Shown piece by piece: positions 55,802 through 64,000 of a stretch of 64,000 nt of DNA (positions within the stretch are counted from its first letter, which is position 1; each line of letters opens with the position of its first letter). A program made the translations under genes and the position numbers. The notes beneath the pieces are model-generated. The model did not search any database, was not told the origin of the DNA, and worked only from the letters and a program-made list of their open reading frames with translations. The DNA is from Pseudomonas migulae NBRC 103157 (lineage in GTDB: Bacteria > Pseudomonadota > Gammaproteobacteria > Pseudomonadales > Pseudomonadaceae). Location of the stretch: positions 79,544 to 143,543 of the forward strand of contig NZ_BDAG01000012.1 of the NCBI RefSeq assembly GCF_002091715.1, in the 5' to 3' direction.

Positions 55802-56575
55802 ATGACGACTCTTTCGGGCAAGACTGCACTGGTCACCGGTTCAACCAGCGGCATCGGCCTGGGCATCGCCCTCAGCCTGGCCAAGGCCGGCGCCAACCTG
55901 ATCCTCAACGGTTTCGGCGATGCCTCCAAGGTGATTGCCGAGGTCGAACAGTTCGGTGGCAAGGTCGGCCATCACCCCGCCGATGTCAGCGACCCGGCGC
56001 AGATTGCCGACATGATCGCCTACGCCGAGCGCGAGTTCGGCGGCGTGGACATACTGGTCAACAATGCCGGCATCCAGCATGTGGCTCCAGTGGAAGACTT
56101 TCCCGTGGAGCGCTGGGACTCGATCATTGCGATCAACCTGTCCTCGGTGTTTCACAGCACCCGTTTGACCCTGCCGGGCATGCGCCACAAAGGCTGGGGA
56201 CGGGTCATCAACATCGCCTCGGTGCACGGTCAGGTCGGGTCGGTGGGCAAGGCGGCTTACGTCGCGGCCAAGCACGGGGTGATCGGTTTGACCAAGGTGG
56301 TCGGCCTGGAAACTGCCACGACCAATGTCACCTGCAACGCAATCTGTCCGGGCTGGGTGTTGACGCCGCTGGTGCAGAAGCAGATTGATGACCGCATCGC
56401 GACCGGGATTGATCCGCAGCAGGCGCAGCATGATTTGCTGGCCGAGAAACAGCCTTCGCTGGAGTTCGTCACGCCGCCGCAATTGGGTGAGCTGGTGTTG
56501 TTCCTGTGCAGCGAGGCCGGCAGCCAGGTGCGGGGCGCGGCATGGAATATTGATGGTGGGTGGTTGGCGCAGTGA
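55802..56575 (+). CDS. bdhA: 3-hydroxybutyrate dehydrogenase
   Basis: 257 residues from ATG at 55802 (GAGGTATTC upstream). SDR fold: TGSTSGIGLGIALSLAKAG, DILVNNAGIQHVAP (the Gln-His after NNAG is typical for BDH), catalytic Ser in NIASVHG and YVAAKHG for Tyr and Lys, ending GAAWNIDGGWLAQ. It oxidises (R)-3-hydroxybutyrate to acetoacetate with NAD. Together with the permease and synthetase it converts 3-hydroxybutyrate to acetoacetyl-CoA. Confidence 0.95.
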   Translation: MTTLSGKTALVTGSTSGIGLGIALSLAKAGANLILNGFGDASKVIAEVEQFGGKVGHHPADVSDPAQIADMIAYAEREFGGVDILVNNAGIQHVAPVEDFPVERWDSIIAINLSSVFHSTRLTLPGMRHKGWGRVINIASVHGQVGSVGKAAYVAAKHGVIGLTKVVGLETATTNVTCNAICPGWVLTPLVQKQIDDRIATGIDPQQAQHDLLAEKQPSLEFVTPPQLGELVLFLCSEAGSQVRGAAWNIDGGWLAQ

Positions 56576-56590
56576 TCCGCTGCTAACACC

Positions 56591-56620
56591 TGTGGTGAGG
56601 GGGCAAGCCCCCTCACCACA
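56591..56620 (+). terminator. Hairpin between bdhA and acetoacetyl-CoA synthetase
   Basis: Perfect 13-bp stem TGTGGTGAGGGGG (56591-56603) with 56608-56620, loop CAAG, then only A residues (not T). More likely a REP-like mRNA stabiliser or partial terminator in the operon. Confidence 0.55.
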
Positions 56621-56658
56621 AAAAGCCGGCTGAATGCATTAATAAAAAGAGGCAAATC

Positions 56659-58614
56659 ATGTCCGACATCCTCTGGCAACCCGACGCCAAGCGCATCGCC
56701 AAGACTCGCATGGAGGCCTTTCGGCGTTTCATCAATCAGCGACATCACCTCGACGTCACCGATTACGCCGATCTGCATCAATGGTCGATCGATCAGCGGG
56801 TCGACTTCTGGCAAGCCATCGTCGATTTCTTTGATATCCGCTTCCACGATCAACCCGACGCGGTGCTGATCGAAGGCGACCAGATGCCCAGCGCCCAATG
56901 GTTCCCTGGCGCTACCCTGAACTTCGCCGAACACCTGCTGCGCCGTCGCGACGATGCCGTCGCCGTGATCGCGATCGGCGAAAACGGCCAGCGCGAACAG
57001 CTGACCTGGGCCGAACTGGCCGAGCATGTCGCCGGTTTTCAGAACAGCTTGATCGCCGCCGGTGTCGGCCTCGGCGACCGCGTCGCCGCGTGCATGCCCA
57101 ATACCTGGCAAACCCTGGTCGCCATGCTCGCGACCACCAGCCTCGGGGCGATCTGGTCGTGTTCGTCGCCGGACTTCGGCACCCAAGGCGTGATCGACCG
57201 CTTCGGCCAGATCGAACCGAAAGTGTTGATCACCTGCGCCGGTTACCGCTACGCCGGCAAAGACATCGACCAGCGCGCCAAGGTCAACGAAATCCTCGAA
57301 CGCCTGCCGTCCCTGCAACAATTGATCGTCGTGCCTTACGCTCGACCACAGGCGCGTATCGCAGACTTCCGCACCCACGCCGACGTGACGCTCTGGGATG
57401 AATTCTACGAACCCGGTGGCGAACCGGATTTTGTCGCCGTGCCCTTCGCGCACCCGCTGTACATCCTCTATTCCAGCGGCACCACCGGCGTGCCCAAATG
57501 CATCATTCACAGCACCGGCGGCGTGCTGCTGCAACACGTCAAGGAACACGGCCTGCATTGCGATCTCGGTCCCGCCGACCGTTTGTTCTACTACACCACA
57601 TGCGGCTGGATGATGTGGAACTGGCTGGTCTCGGCCCTGGCCGTGGACAGCGCCGTGGTGCTGTACGACGGCTCGCCGTTTCACCCTGGCCCCGAGCGTT
57701 TGATCGACCTGATCGACGACGAGCGCATCAGCGTGTTCGGCACCAGTCCCAAATACCTCGCGACGCTGGAAAGCACCGGCGTGAAACCTCGGCAAAGCCA
57801 CGATCTGGGCAGCCTGAAAACCCTGCTGTGCACCGGGTCTGCGCTGTCACCGCAAAGTTACGAGTACGTTTACCGCGACTTCAAGGCCGACCTGTGCCTG
57901 GCGTCGATGTCCGGCGGCACCGACATCGTTTCGTGCTTCGTGAACGGTAATCCGTGGCTGCCGGTGCGTCGCGGCGAAATCCAGGGCAAGAGCCTGGGCA
58001 TGGCCGTCGAGGTCTGGAATGACGCCGGCACGCAGGTAGTGGGTGAAAAAGGCGAGCTGGTCTGCACCCGGCACTTCCCGGCAATGCCCATCGGCCTGTG
58101 GAACGACCCGACTGGCGAAAAGCTGCGCGCGTCCTACTTCAGCCAGTTTCCGGGCGTCTGGGCCCAGGGCGATTACGCCGAAGAGTTGGCTCATGGCGCA
58201 ATGATGATTCACGGCCGCTCGGACGCCGTACTCAACCCTGGCTGCGTGCGCATTGGCACCGCGGAAATCTACCGTCAGGTGGAGAAAGTCCCGCAGGTGA
58301 TCGACAGCGTGGCCATCGGTCAGCAGTGGCAGGATGACGTGCGGGTGGTGCTGTTCGTGCGCCTGCGCGATGGCATCGAACTCGACGAAGCCCTGCAACA
58401 GCAGATTCGCCAGGTCATTCGCGCCAACACCACGCCACGGCATGTGCCGGCGAAGATCGTCGCGGTGACGGACATTCCACGGACCATCAGCGGTAAAGTG
58501 GTCGAGCTGGCGGTGCGGAACGTGGTGCATGGCCAGCCGGTGAAGAACACCGATGCGCTGGCCAATCCTGAAGCGCTGGAGCAATTCCGCGACCGCCCCG
58601 AGCTCAACACCTGA
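56659..58614 (+). CDS. Acetoacetyl-CoA synthetase
   Basis: 651 residues, adenylate-forming enzyme of the acetoacetate-CoA ligase type. AMP-binding motif YILYSSGTTGVPKCIIHS, GGVLLQHVKEHGLHCDLGP and TTCGWMMWNWLVSAL are characteristic; GDYAEELAHGAMMIHGRSDAVLNPGCVRIGTAEIY and the terminal Lys region (PRTISGKVVELAVRNVV) follow. AAAGAGG precedes the ATG. It activates acetoacetate at the expense of ATP, feeding central metabolism via thiolase. Its end converges on the PilU-like gene across a REP doublet. Confidence 0.95.
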   Translation: MSDILWQPDAKRIAKTRMEAFRRFINQRHHLDVTDYADLHQWSIDQRVDFWQAIVDFFDIRFHDQPDAVLIEGDQMPSAQWFPGATLNFAEHLLRRRDDAVAVIAIGENGQREQLTWAELAEHVAGFQNSLIAAGVGLGDRVAACMPNTWQTLVAMLATTSLGAIWSCSSPDFGTQGVIDRFGQIEPKVLITCAGYRYAGKDIDQRAKVNEILERLPSLQQLIVVPYARPQARIADFRTHADVTLWDEFYEPGGEPDFVAVPFAHPLYILYSSGTTGVPKCIIHSTGGVLLQHVKEHGLHCDLGPADRLFYYTTCGWMMWNWLVSALAVDSAVVLYDGSPFHPGPERLIDLIDDERISVFGTSPKYLATLESTGVKPRQSHDLGSLKTLLCTGSALSPQSYEYVYRDFKADLCLASMSGGTDIVSCFVNGNPWLPVRRGEIQGKSLGMAVEVWNDAGTQVVGEKGELVCTRHFPAMPIGLWNDPTGEKLRASYFSQFPGVWAQGDYAEELAHGAMMIHGRSDAVLNPGCVRIGTAEIYRQVEKVPQVIDSVAIGQQWQDDVRVVLFVRLRDGIELDEALQQQIRQVIRANTTPRHVPAKIVAVTDIPRTISGKVVELAVRNVVHGQPVKNTDALANPEALEQFRDRPELNT

Positions 58615-58620
58615 AACACA

Positions 58621-58717
58621 CCCCTCTGTAGGAGCCGGCTTGCTGGCGATGGCGGCCCTGACGGTTGATGTTAAACGCCAGGCGGCCATCGCCAGCAAGC
58701 CGGCTCCTACAGAGGGG
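58621..58717. repeat. REP doublet between convergent genes
   Basis: A long inverted repeat with CCCCTCTGTAGGAGCCGGCT on one side and AGCCGGCTCCTACAGAGGGG on the other, arms about 33 nt, loop about 35 nt. Bidirectional terminator likely. Confidence 0.9.
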
Positions 58718-58725
58718 GATTTGTG

Positions 58726-59835
58726 TCAGTCCATCAGCCCCCATTCGCCGGGTGGTGCATTGGGGCCCGGTGATGCGTCGGCATGCAGCTTCAGCCGCAG
58801 ACGCAAATTGTTTACCGAGTCGGCGTACTTCAGCGCTTCCTCCTCATCGATCGCGCCTTCTTCAACCAACGCAAACAACGCGCCATCGAACGTCTGCATG
58901 CCCTGCTCGGCGGACTTCTCCATGATCCCTTTGAGCTCATCGAATTCGTTGCGCCGGATCAAGTCACCAATGGTCGGCGTACCGAGCATCACTTCCACCG
59001 CGGCTCTGCGTTGCCCATCCCGGGTACGTACAAGCCGCTGGGAAACGAACGCTTTCAGATTGCTGCCCAGGTCATGCAGCAATTGCGTGCGCCGCTCTTC
59101 CGGGAAGAAGTTGATAATGCGATCCAGCGCCTGATGGGCGTTGTGGGCATGCAAGGTGGAAATCACCAGGTGCCCGGTATCGGCAAACGCCAGCGCATGC
59201 TCCATGGTTTCGCGGTCGCGGATCTCGCCGATCAGCACCACGTCCGGCGCCTGGCGCAGGGTGTTCTTCAACGCCGCATGGAAACTGCGGGTATCCACGC
59301 CGACCTCGCGCTGATTGATGATCGATTTCTTGTGCCGATGGATGTATTCGACCGGGTCTTCGATGGTGATGATGTGGCCGCTGCTGTGGCGGTTCCGATA
59401 ATCGATCAGTGCCGCCAGCGAGGTAGACTTGCCCGAATCGGTAGCGCCAACGAACAGTATCAGCCCTTGTTTGAGCATGACCGTTTCCAGCAGCACCGCG
59501 GGCAACTGGAGGTCTTCGAAACGCGGAATATCGAGTTTGACATTACGCATCACGATCGACACGTCATTGCGTTGTTTGAAAATATTGACCCGAAAACGCC
59601 CGACACCCGTCAAAGAGATCGCCAGGTTCATCTCCAGTTCACGATCGAACTCCAGCCGCTGTTCGGCGTCCATGATGGACATGGCAATCGCCGTGATTTC
59701 CCCCGGTTTGAACGGCTGGTCGGACAAGGGTTTGAGCACGCCATCAAACCGTGCGCTGGGCGGCGCGCCGGTGGACAGGTACAGATCGGAACCTTCCTGG
59801 CTGGCCAGGATCTTTAAAAGCCCATCTATTTCCAT
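58726..59835 (-). CDS. PilT/PilU-family type IV pilus retraction ATPase, PilU-like
   Basis: 369 residues from ATG at 59835. N-terminal LLKILASQEGSDLYLSTGAPPSARFDG and secretion-ATPase core with Walker A VGATDSGKSTSLAALI (Asp where Gly is usual in this position, but G-x4-GKS kept), Asp box IITIEDPVEYIH, Walker B APDVVLIGEIRD, His box TGHLVISTLHAHNA. It assists pilus retraction. Start chosen at MEIDGLL because earlier codons (MLFA) are atypical. Isolated from other pil genes here. Confidence 0.9.
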   Translation of the reverse strand: MEIDGLLKILASQEGSDLYLSTGAPPSARFDGVLKPLSDQPFKPGEITAIAMSIMDAEQRLEFDRELEMNLAISLTGVGRFRVNIFKQRNDVSIVMRNVKLDIPRFEDLQLPAVLLETVMLKQGLILFVGATDSGKSTSLAALIDYRNRHSSGHIITIEDPVEYIHRHKKSIINQREVGVDTRSFHAALKNTLRQAPDVVLIGEIRDRETMEHALAFADTGHLVISTLHAHNAHQALDRIINFFPEERRTQLLHDLGSNLKAFVSQRLVRTRDGQRRAAVEVMLGTPTIGDLIRRNEFDELKGIMEKSAEQGMQTFDGALFALVEEGAIDEEEALKYADSVNNLRLRLKLHADASPGPNAPPGEWGLMD

Positions 59836-59955
59836 GGCAAAAAGCACCCGCGAAGCATTGAATGAACAGAAAATGACCCCGAAAACGGGTCATACAGCGC
59901 CTATCGATCTAGGATAGTAGACCCCGCCACACAGACTGACGTGCAGGACACCTTG

Positions 59956-62490
59956 ATGAACGCAACACCCACCGGCAGCGATGCCCAAGCCTTGATTGCC
60001 AGACTGGACTGGACGAGCACCCCGCTCGGCAGCGCCAGTGCCTGGCCGCAGAGCCTGCGTACGGCGGTGGACATCGTGATTCATTCACCGATGCCGATGC
60101 TGTTGCTGTGGGGGCCGGAGCTCACGCAGATCTACAACGACGGCTTCGCCCTCCTGGCCGGCAGCAAGCATCCGTACGCTTTCGGACAACCGACACACCA
60201 GATCTGGCCAGAACTCAAAGACTTTACCGACCCGATTTACAGCGCCGTCCTACAGGGTCAGGTGCGAACCTACAGTGAACAGCGCTTCACCCTGCAACGC
60301 GATAATGACGAATCCGACTTCTGGCTGGATTTAACCTACAGTCCGATCCGCGATGAAAGCGCCGAGGTCGCCGGGATTCTGGTCACCGCCATCGAAACCA
60401 ACGAACGCCGACGCATCGCCCTCGAACTTGAACAACGCTCGGCCGCCAGCCTGAAGGCTCAGCGCGAAACCGAGGAACGCCTGCAATTGGCGCTGGCCGC
60501 CACCGACGCTGTCGGCACCTGGGACTGGGACATCAACGAAGACCGCTTCATCGCCGACGCGCACTTTGCCCAATTGCACGGCATCGATCCGCTGCTCGCC
60601 AGCCAGTTGCCCATCAGTGCTTATCTCGAAGCCGTGCATCCGCAAGACCGCGCGATGGTCACCCGCGGCATCAAGCACTGCATCACCCACGGCACCGAAT
60701 ACGCCGAGGAATATCGCCTGCTGCAACCCGACGGTCAGCTGCGCTGGGTGTTTGCCCGGGGCCGTTGCTACAAGGATCACCATGGCCGGCCCATCCGCTT
60801 CCTCGGTGCCGCCCTGGACCTGACCGAACGTAAACACACTGAACAGGCCTTGCGCCAGAGCCAGACCGAGCTGCAGCTGATCATCAACGCCATGCCGATT
60901 CTGATCAGTTACGTCGACAGAGAGGAACGCTTTCGCCTGAACAACGCCGCGTACCTGGATTGGTATGGCCTGACACCCCAGGAACTTTACGGCCGGACCA
61001 TTCGTGAGGTGCTGGGCGAAGAAGCCTATGCCTTGCGCGCCGGATACATCGCCGAAGCGCTGGCGGGCAGAACCTGCTGTTTCAGCATCAGCACGCCGCA
61101 TCATGATGGCAGCACCCGTCAGGCCTTGATGAACTACCTGCCCCGCCACGGCCCGGATGGCGCAGTGAACGGTTTCTACATTTTCGTGATCGACGAAACC
61201 GAGCGCAAAGAGACCGAAGAAGCCTTGCGCAACCTCAACGAAACCCTTGAAGAGCGCGTTGCCGCCCGCACCCAGCAATTGGCCGAAGCGAACCAGCGCC
61301 TGCAAAACGAGATGTTCGAGCGCGAGCGCGCTGAAGACGCGTTGTGCCATGCACAGAAAATGGAAGCGGTCGGTCAGCTCACCGGCGGTATCGCCCATGA
61401 CTTCAACAACATGCTCACCGGGATCATCGGCAGCCTCGACCTGATGCAGCGCTACATCGCTGACGGGCGCACTGCCGAGATCGGCCGTTTCGCCGAAGCG
61501 GCCGTGTCGTCGGCCAACCGCGCGGCCGCCCTGACCCATCGTCTGCTGGCGTTCTCCCGGCGCCAGTCGCTGGATCGCAAGACGCTGAATGCCAACGCGC
61601 TGATTCATTCCCTGGAAGACCTGCTCAGTCGCACCAAGGGCGATCACATCGCGCTGAAGCTGCAACTGGCCGATGAAGTCTGGCCGGTCAGCACCGACGT
61701 CAGCCAACTGGAAAACGCGTTGCTCAACCTGGTGATCAACGCCCGCGACGCCATGCCCGATGGCGGCGAGTTGCTGATTGAAACGGCCAACGTTTACCTC
61801 GACAGCAGCGATATCAACACTCTGGAAACGGTCAAGCCCGGTGACTACGTGATGATTGCCGTCAGCGACAACGGCACCGGCATGACCCCGTCGGTGCTCG
61901 CCAAGGCCTTCGACCCGTTCTTCACCACCAAACCCATCGGCCAGGGCACAGGGCTTGGTTTGTCGATGATTTATGGTTTTGCCCAGCAGTCAGGCGGTCA
62001 CGTCAAACTCGACAGCCTTCCAGGCCAAGGCACCTGCGTTCGCCTTTACCTGCCGCGGCTGCATTTCCCTGAACCGGAAAATACGCTGCTGCCCTTCAGT
62101 GGCGAGGCGCCTGCGGCGATTGACGGTGAAACCGTGATGTTGGTGGAGGACGATCCGGCCGTGCGCATGCTGGTCCTCGACTTGCTGAACGAGCTGGGGT
62201 ATCACGCCCATGAAGCCGGAAATGCGAAGACCGCCCTGCCCTTGCTGGAGTCCGACGTTCGCGTTGATCTGCTCGTGACCGATGTCGGGCTACCGGGCAT
62301 GAACGGTCGGCAACTGGCGGAAATCGCGCGTCAGCACCGGCCGGAACTCAAGGTGCTGTTCATGACCGGGTACGCGGAGAACGCCGCCGAACGCCAGGGC
62401 TTCCTCGAGGAAGGCATGGACATGGTGACCAAGCCGTTCTCGATTGATCTGCTGGCCAACAAGATTCGTACGATGATCGGCCAACCGTAG
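59956..62490 (+). CDS. Hybrid histidine kinase with multiple PAS domains
   Basis: 844 residues from ATG at 59956 (a GTG at 59941 is possible). A PAS-like N-terminal module (LYSPIRDESAEVAGILVTAIE), PAS with PAC (~180-300: WDWDINEDRFIADAHF) and a third PAS (~310-430), coiled coil (ERVAARTQQLAEANQRLQ), HisKA with phospho-His in GGIAHDFNNML, HATPase (NLVINARDAMPDGGE, DNGTGM, GLGLSMIYGFAQQSGG), and a C-terminal receiver (VMLVEDDPAVRMLVL, LVTDVGLPGMNG, MTGYAE, KPFS). No membrane helix, so a cytoplasmic sensor. Ligand unknown; partner output protein not in the window. Confidence 0.93.
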   Translation: MNATPTGSDAQALIARLDWTSTPLGSASAWPQSLRTAVDIVIHSPMPMLLLWGPELTQIYNDGFALLAGSKHPYAFGQPTHQIWPELKDFTDPIYSAVLQGQVRTYSEQRFTLQRDNDESDFWLDLTYSPIRDESAEVAGILVTAIETNERRRIALELEQRSAASLKAQRETEERLQLALAATDAVGTWDWDINEDRFIADAHFAQLHGIDPLLASQLPISAYLEAVHPQDRAMVTRGIKHCITHGTEYAEEYRLLQPDGQLRWVFARGRCYKDHHGRPIRFLGAALDLTERKHTEQALRQSQTELQLIINAMPILISYVDREERFRLNNAAYLDWYGLTPQELYGRTIREVLGEEAYALRAGYIAEALAGRTCCFSISTPHHDGSTRQALMNYLPRHGPDGAVNGFYIFVIDETERKETEEALRNLNETLEERVAARTQQLAEANQRLQNEMFERERAEDALCHAQKMEAVGQLTGGIAHDFNNMLTGIIGSLDLMQRYIADGRTAEIGRFAEAAVSSANRAAALTHRLLAFSRRQSLDRKTLNANALIHSLEDLLSRTKGDHIALKLQLADEVWPVSTDVSQLENALLNLVINARDAMPDGGELLIETANVYLDSSDINTLETVKPGDYVMIAVSDNGTGMTPSVLAKAFDPFFTTKPIGQGTGLGLSMIYGFAQQSGGHVKLDSLPGQGTCVRLYLPRLHFPEPENTLLPFSGEAPAAIDGETVMLVEDDPAVRMLVLDLLNELGYHAHEAGNAKTALPLLESDVRVDLLVTDVGLPGMNGRQLAEIARQHRPELKVLFMTGYAENAAERQGFLEEGMDMVTKPFSIDLLANKIRTMIGQP

Positions 62491-62517
62491 GAGCTGCCGC
62501 AGGCTGCGATCTTTTCA
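62487..62517 (+). repeat. Single arm of the GTAGGAGCTGCCG repeat
   Basis: GTAGGAGCTGCCGCAGGCTG followed by CGATCTTTT: one arm of the element found complete at 62873-62957, overlapping the kinase stop codon region. Confidence 0.7.
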
Positions 62518-62585
62518 GCGAGTTAAGGCATAATCGCGCCCCCCGCTGGCACCAACATAGCCATCACCGTTGCAAGGTACTGCCC

Positions 62586-62861
62586 ATGAAAGCTCAAGCC
62601 CGCCATATTCTGGTGAAAACCTCGGAAGAAGCCGAGCAGCTCAAACAACGCATCGCCAAGGGCGAAGCTTTCGATGTGCTGGCCAAGAAATACTCCACCT
62701 GCCCTTCCGGCAAACGCGGCGGTGATCTGGGTGAAGTGCGGCCGGGGCAAATGGTGGGAGTGATTGATGCGGTGATCTTCAAAAAGCCATTGCGCGTGGT
62801 GCATGGGCCGATCAAGAGCAAGTTCGGGTATCACCTGGTGCAGGTGTTCTACCGGGATTAA
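62586..62861 (+). CDS. Parvulin-type peptidyl-prolyl isomerase, second copy
   Basis: 91 residues: ARHILVKTSEEAEQLKQRIA, STCPSGKRGGDLGEVRPGQMV, PIKSKFGYHLVQVF. Same single-domain architecture as the protein at 46572, with which it shares roughly half its residues, so they are paralogues. Cytoplasmic. The gene is in a small gap between the hybrid kinase and a large palindrome. Confidence 0.93.
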   Translation: MKAQARHILVKTSEEAEQLKQRIAKGEAFDVLAKKYSTCPSGKRGGDLGEVRPGQMVGVIDAVIFKKPLRVVHGPIKSKFGYHLVQVFYRD

Positions 62862-62872
62862 TCACAAATTCC

Positions 62873-62957
62873 TGTAGGAGCTGCCGTAGGCGGCGATCTT
62901 TTGATCTTGATTTCCAAGGGTAAGATCAAAAGATCGCCGCCTACGGCAGCTCCTACA
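62873..62957. repeat. 85-bp near-perfect palindrome between convergent genes
   Basis: Left arm 62873-62908 and right arm 62922-62957 are 36 nt each and perfectly complementary (TGTAGGAGCTGCC... to ...GGCAGCTCCTACA), with 13 nt between. Lies between the second parvulin and the KDG kinase gene. Confidence 0.9.
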
Positions 62958-62969
62958 TTGGGATGCATT

Positions 62970-63905
62970 TCAAGTTTTGGGGATCAGTGCCCCCGGCATC
63001 TGAATCACCCGACTCGCCAACCGATGCCCGGCCTCGGCCGCTTCCAACGGGCTGCCGCCCTTGAGCCGACTGGCCAGGTACGCCGCACTGAACGAATCTC
63101 CCGCCGCCGTGGTATCTACCACGCGCTCAACCTTCTGTGCCGGCACCTCGAACGACTCACCATCACAACGAATCAGACACGCCTCGGCGCCGCGCTTGAG
63201 CACCACTTCCGGCGTGCCCATTTGCGCGTAAGCGGCAAACACCGCCTCGCAATCGGAAAAATCGAACAGCGCCTGCTCGTCATCCACCGTCAGCAACGCC
63301 AGGTCGATATACGGCAGCACGCTGCGATACGCCGCCCGAGCCTCCTCGATCGATGCCCACAACCGGGGCCGGTAGTTGTTGTCGAAGACGATCCGCGCAT
63401 CCCGCTGCCGTGCTTCGATCAGGGTTTTCAGCAGTTTTGCCCGACCTTGGGTGCCAAGCACCGCCAGGGTTATGCCGCTGAAGTACAGCACATCGTAGTC
63501 CGGCAACGCTGCCAGAATGGGGGCCGCTGCCGGGGTGGTGAAGCAATCCCGGACCGCAGCTTCGTTGCGCCAATAAAGAAAACGCCGCTCGCCGGCGGCG
63601 TCGGTCTGGATGCAATACAAGCCGGGTAAACGGCCGGGCAAGCGCTGGACCATGCCCAGACCGATGTTTTCTTCGGCCCAGCTCTGGCACATGGCGTCGC
63701 TGAAACTGTCATCGCCCAGGGCGGTGACGTAATCCACCGCGCCGCCTTTGCCAAGCTCGCGGGACAGGTAGACCGCGGTGTTCAAGGTATCGCCGCCGAA
63801 GCTCTGCTGCAGACTGCCGTCGGCACGCTGCTGCAGCTCGATCATGCATTCGCCGATCAGGGCGATGCGCGGGGTGTTGGGGCCGAGGGTGTTGATGGTG
63901 TTCAT
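62970..63905 (-). CDS. kdgK: 2-dehydro-3-deoxygluconokinase (PfkB family)
   Basis: 311 residues. Ribokinase-like fold: PRIALIGECMIELQQRADG at the N-terminus, GGDTLNTAVYLSREL, GRLPGLYCIQTDAAGERRFLYWRNEAAVR (substrate lid), VVLKRGAEACLIRC, and catalytic DTTAAGDSFSAAYLASRLKGG with the anion hole GAGD-like motif (AAGD). The RFLYWR segment favours KDG kinase over other PfkB types. It phosphorylates 2-keto-3-deoxygluconate. Convergent with the parvulin gene. Confidence 0.88.
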   Translation of the reverse strand: MNTINTLGPNTPRIALIGECMIELQQRADGSLQQSFGGDTLNTAVYLSRELGKGGAVDYVTALGDDSFSDAMCQSWAEENIGLGMVQRLPGRLPGLYCIQTDAAGERRFLYWRNEAAVRDCFTTPAAAPILAALPDYDVLYFSGITLAVLGTQGRAKLLKTLIEARQRDARIVFDNNYRPRLWASIEEARAAYRSVLPYIDLALLTVDDEQALFDFSDCEAVFAAYAQMGTPEVVLKRGAEACLIRCDGESFEVPAQKVERVVDTTAAGDSFSAAYLASRLKGGSPLEAAEAGHRLASRVIQMPGALIPKT

Positions 63906-63944
63906 TGTTGTTTCTCAGGTAGTTCGATGGTGTCCGGGAGGCCG

Positions 63945-64000
63945 TCATCGCCAGCAAGCCGGCTCCTACAATGGAATGCGTTCCCTCTGCTTGCTGGCGA
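63945..64000. repeat. REP pair at the window edge
   Basis: CATCGCCAGCAAGCCGGCTC followed after about 20 bp by the start of the inverted arm (TGCTTGCTGGCGA), cut by the window end. Confidence 0.8.

Noticed and set aside
59401..59460. Asp in the Walker A loop of the PilU-like ATPase as a sign of inactivation
   Set aside because: The G-x4-GKS consensus is kept; the changed position is variable in P-loops.

Overview
The window is chromosomal DNA of a fluorescent-group Pseudomonas. The gene order gacA-uvrC-pgsA-tRNA-Gly, the OprD-type porin, the TTG start of gacA, the yejABEF and ketone-body loci, and many REP-type palindromes of the 'GTAGGAGCCGGCTTGCTGGC' kind all point there. The species cannot be fixed from sequence alone.

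Layout. 1-4318: end of an OprD porin, then an MFS transporter-creatininase-RidA operon divergent from a LysR regulator. 4680-9530: a minus-strand copper-handling operon (YHS-domain P-type ATPase, Met-rich periplasmic protein, several small membrane proteins) with a perfect ANR/FNR box at a class II promoter position. 10119-15344: a catabolic set (TIM-barrel isomerase, 2OG-Fe(II) oxygenase, binding protein, fused permease-ATPase, atypical SDR). 15362-21790: an aldoxime-nitrile pathway (AraC regulator, outer-membrane porin-like protein, aldoxime dehydratase, nitrile hydratase alpha and beta, amidase), followed by a 24-residue membrane peptide gene.

22263-39227: an accessory block bounded by a decayed 90-bp duplicate of the tRNA-Gly 3' end plus its terminator (22263-22352) and the intact tRNA-Gly locus (39091-39227). 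It looks like an old tRNA-targeted island without its integrase. It holds a complete Nit1C cluster (seven genes, 28810 down to 22856), a sigma-54 activator (29054-30961), a two-gene LnmK-like/methylmalonyl-CoA-mutase operon (31221-34138), a TonB receptor with a DUF4198 partner, and two small uncharacterised genes. The most striking point is that near-identical TACGAA-N2-TTCGTA palindromes lie on both sides of the activator gene, each upstream of its own -24/-12 promoter. This suggests one regulon joining nitrile/cyanide assimilation to a methylmalonyl/propionyl module.

39290-64000: mostly core genes (pgsA, uvrC, gacA, a GNAT and CN-hydrolase pair, DAHP synthase behind two tandem aromatic-rich leader peptides, lipase, parvulin, yejABEF, a sigma-54-controlled 3-hydroxybutyrate/acetoacetate pathway, pilU-like ATPase, hybrid histidine kinase, second parvulin, KDG kinase), separated by REP elements and hairpin terminators. 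I saw no CRISPR array, rRNA, insertion sequence or integrase.
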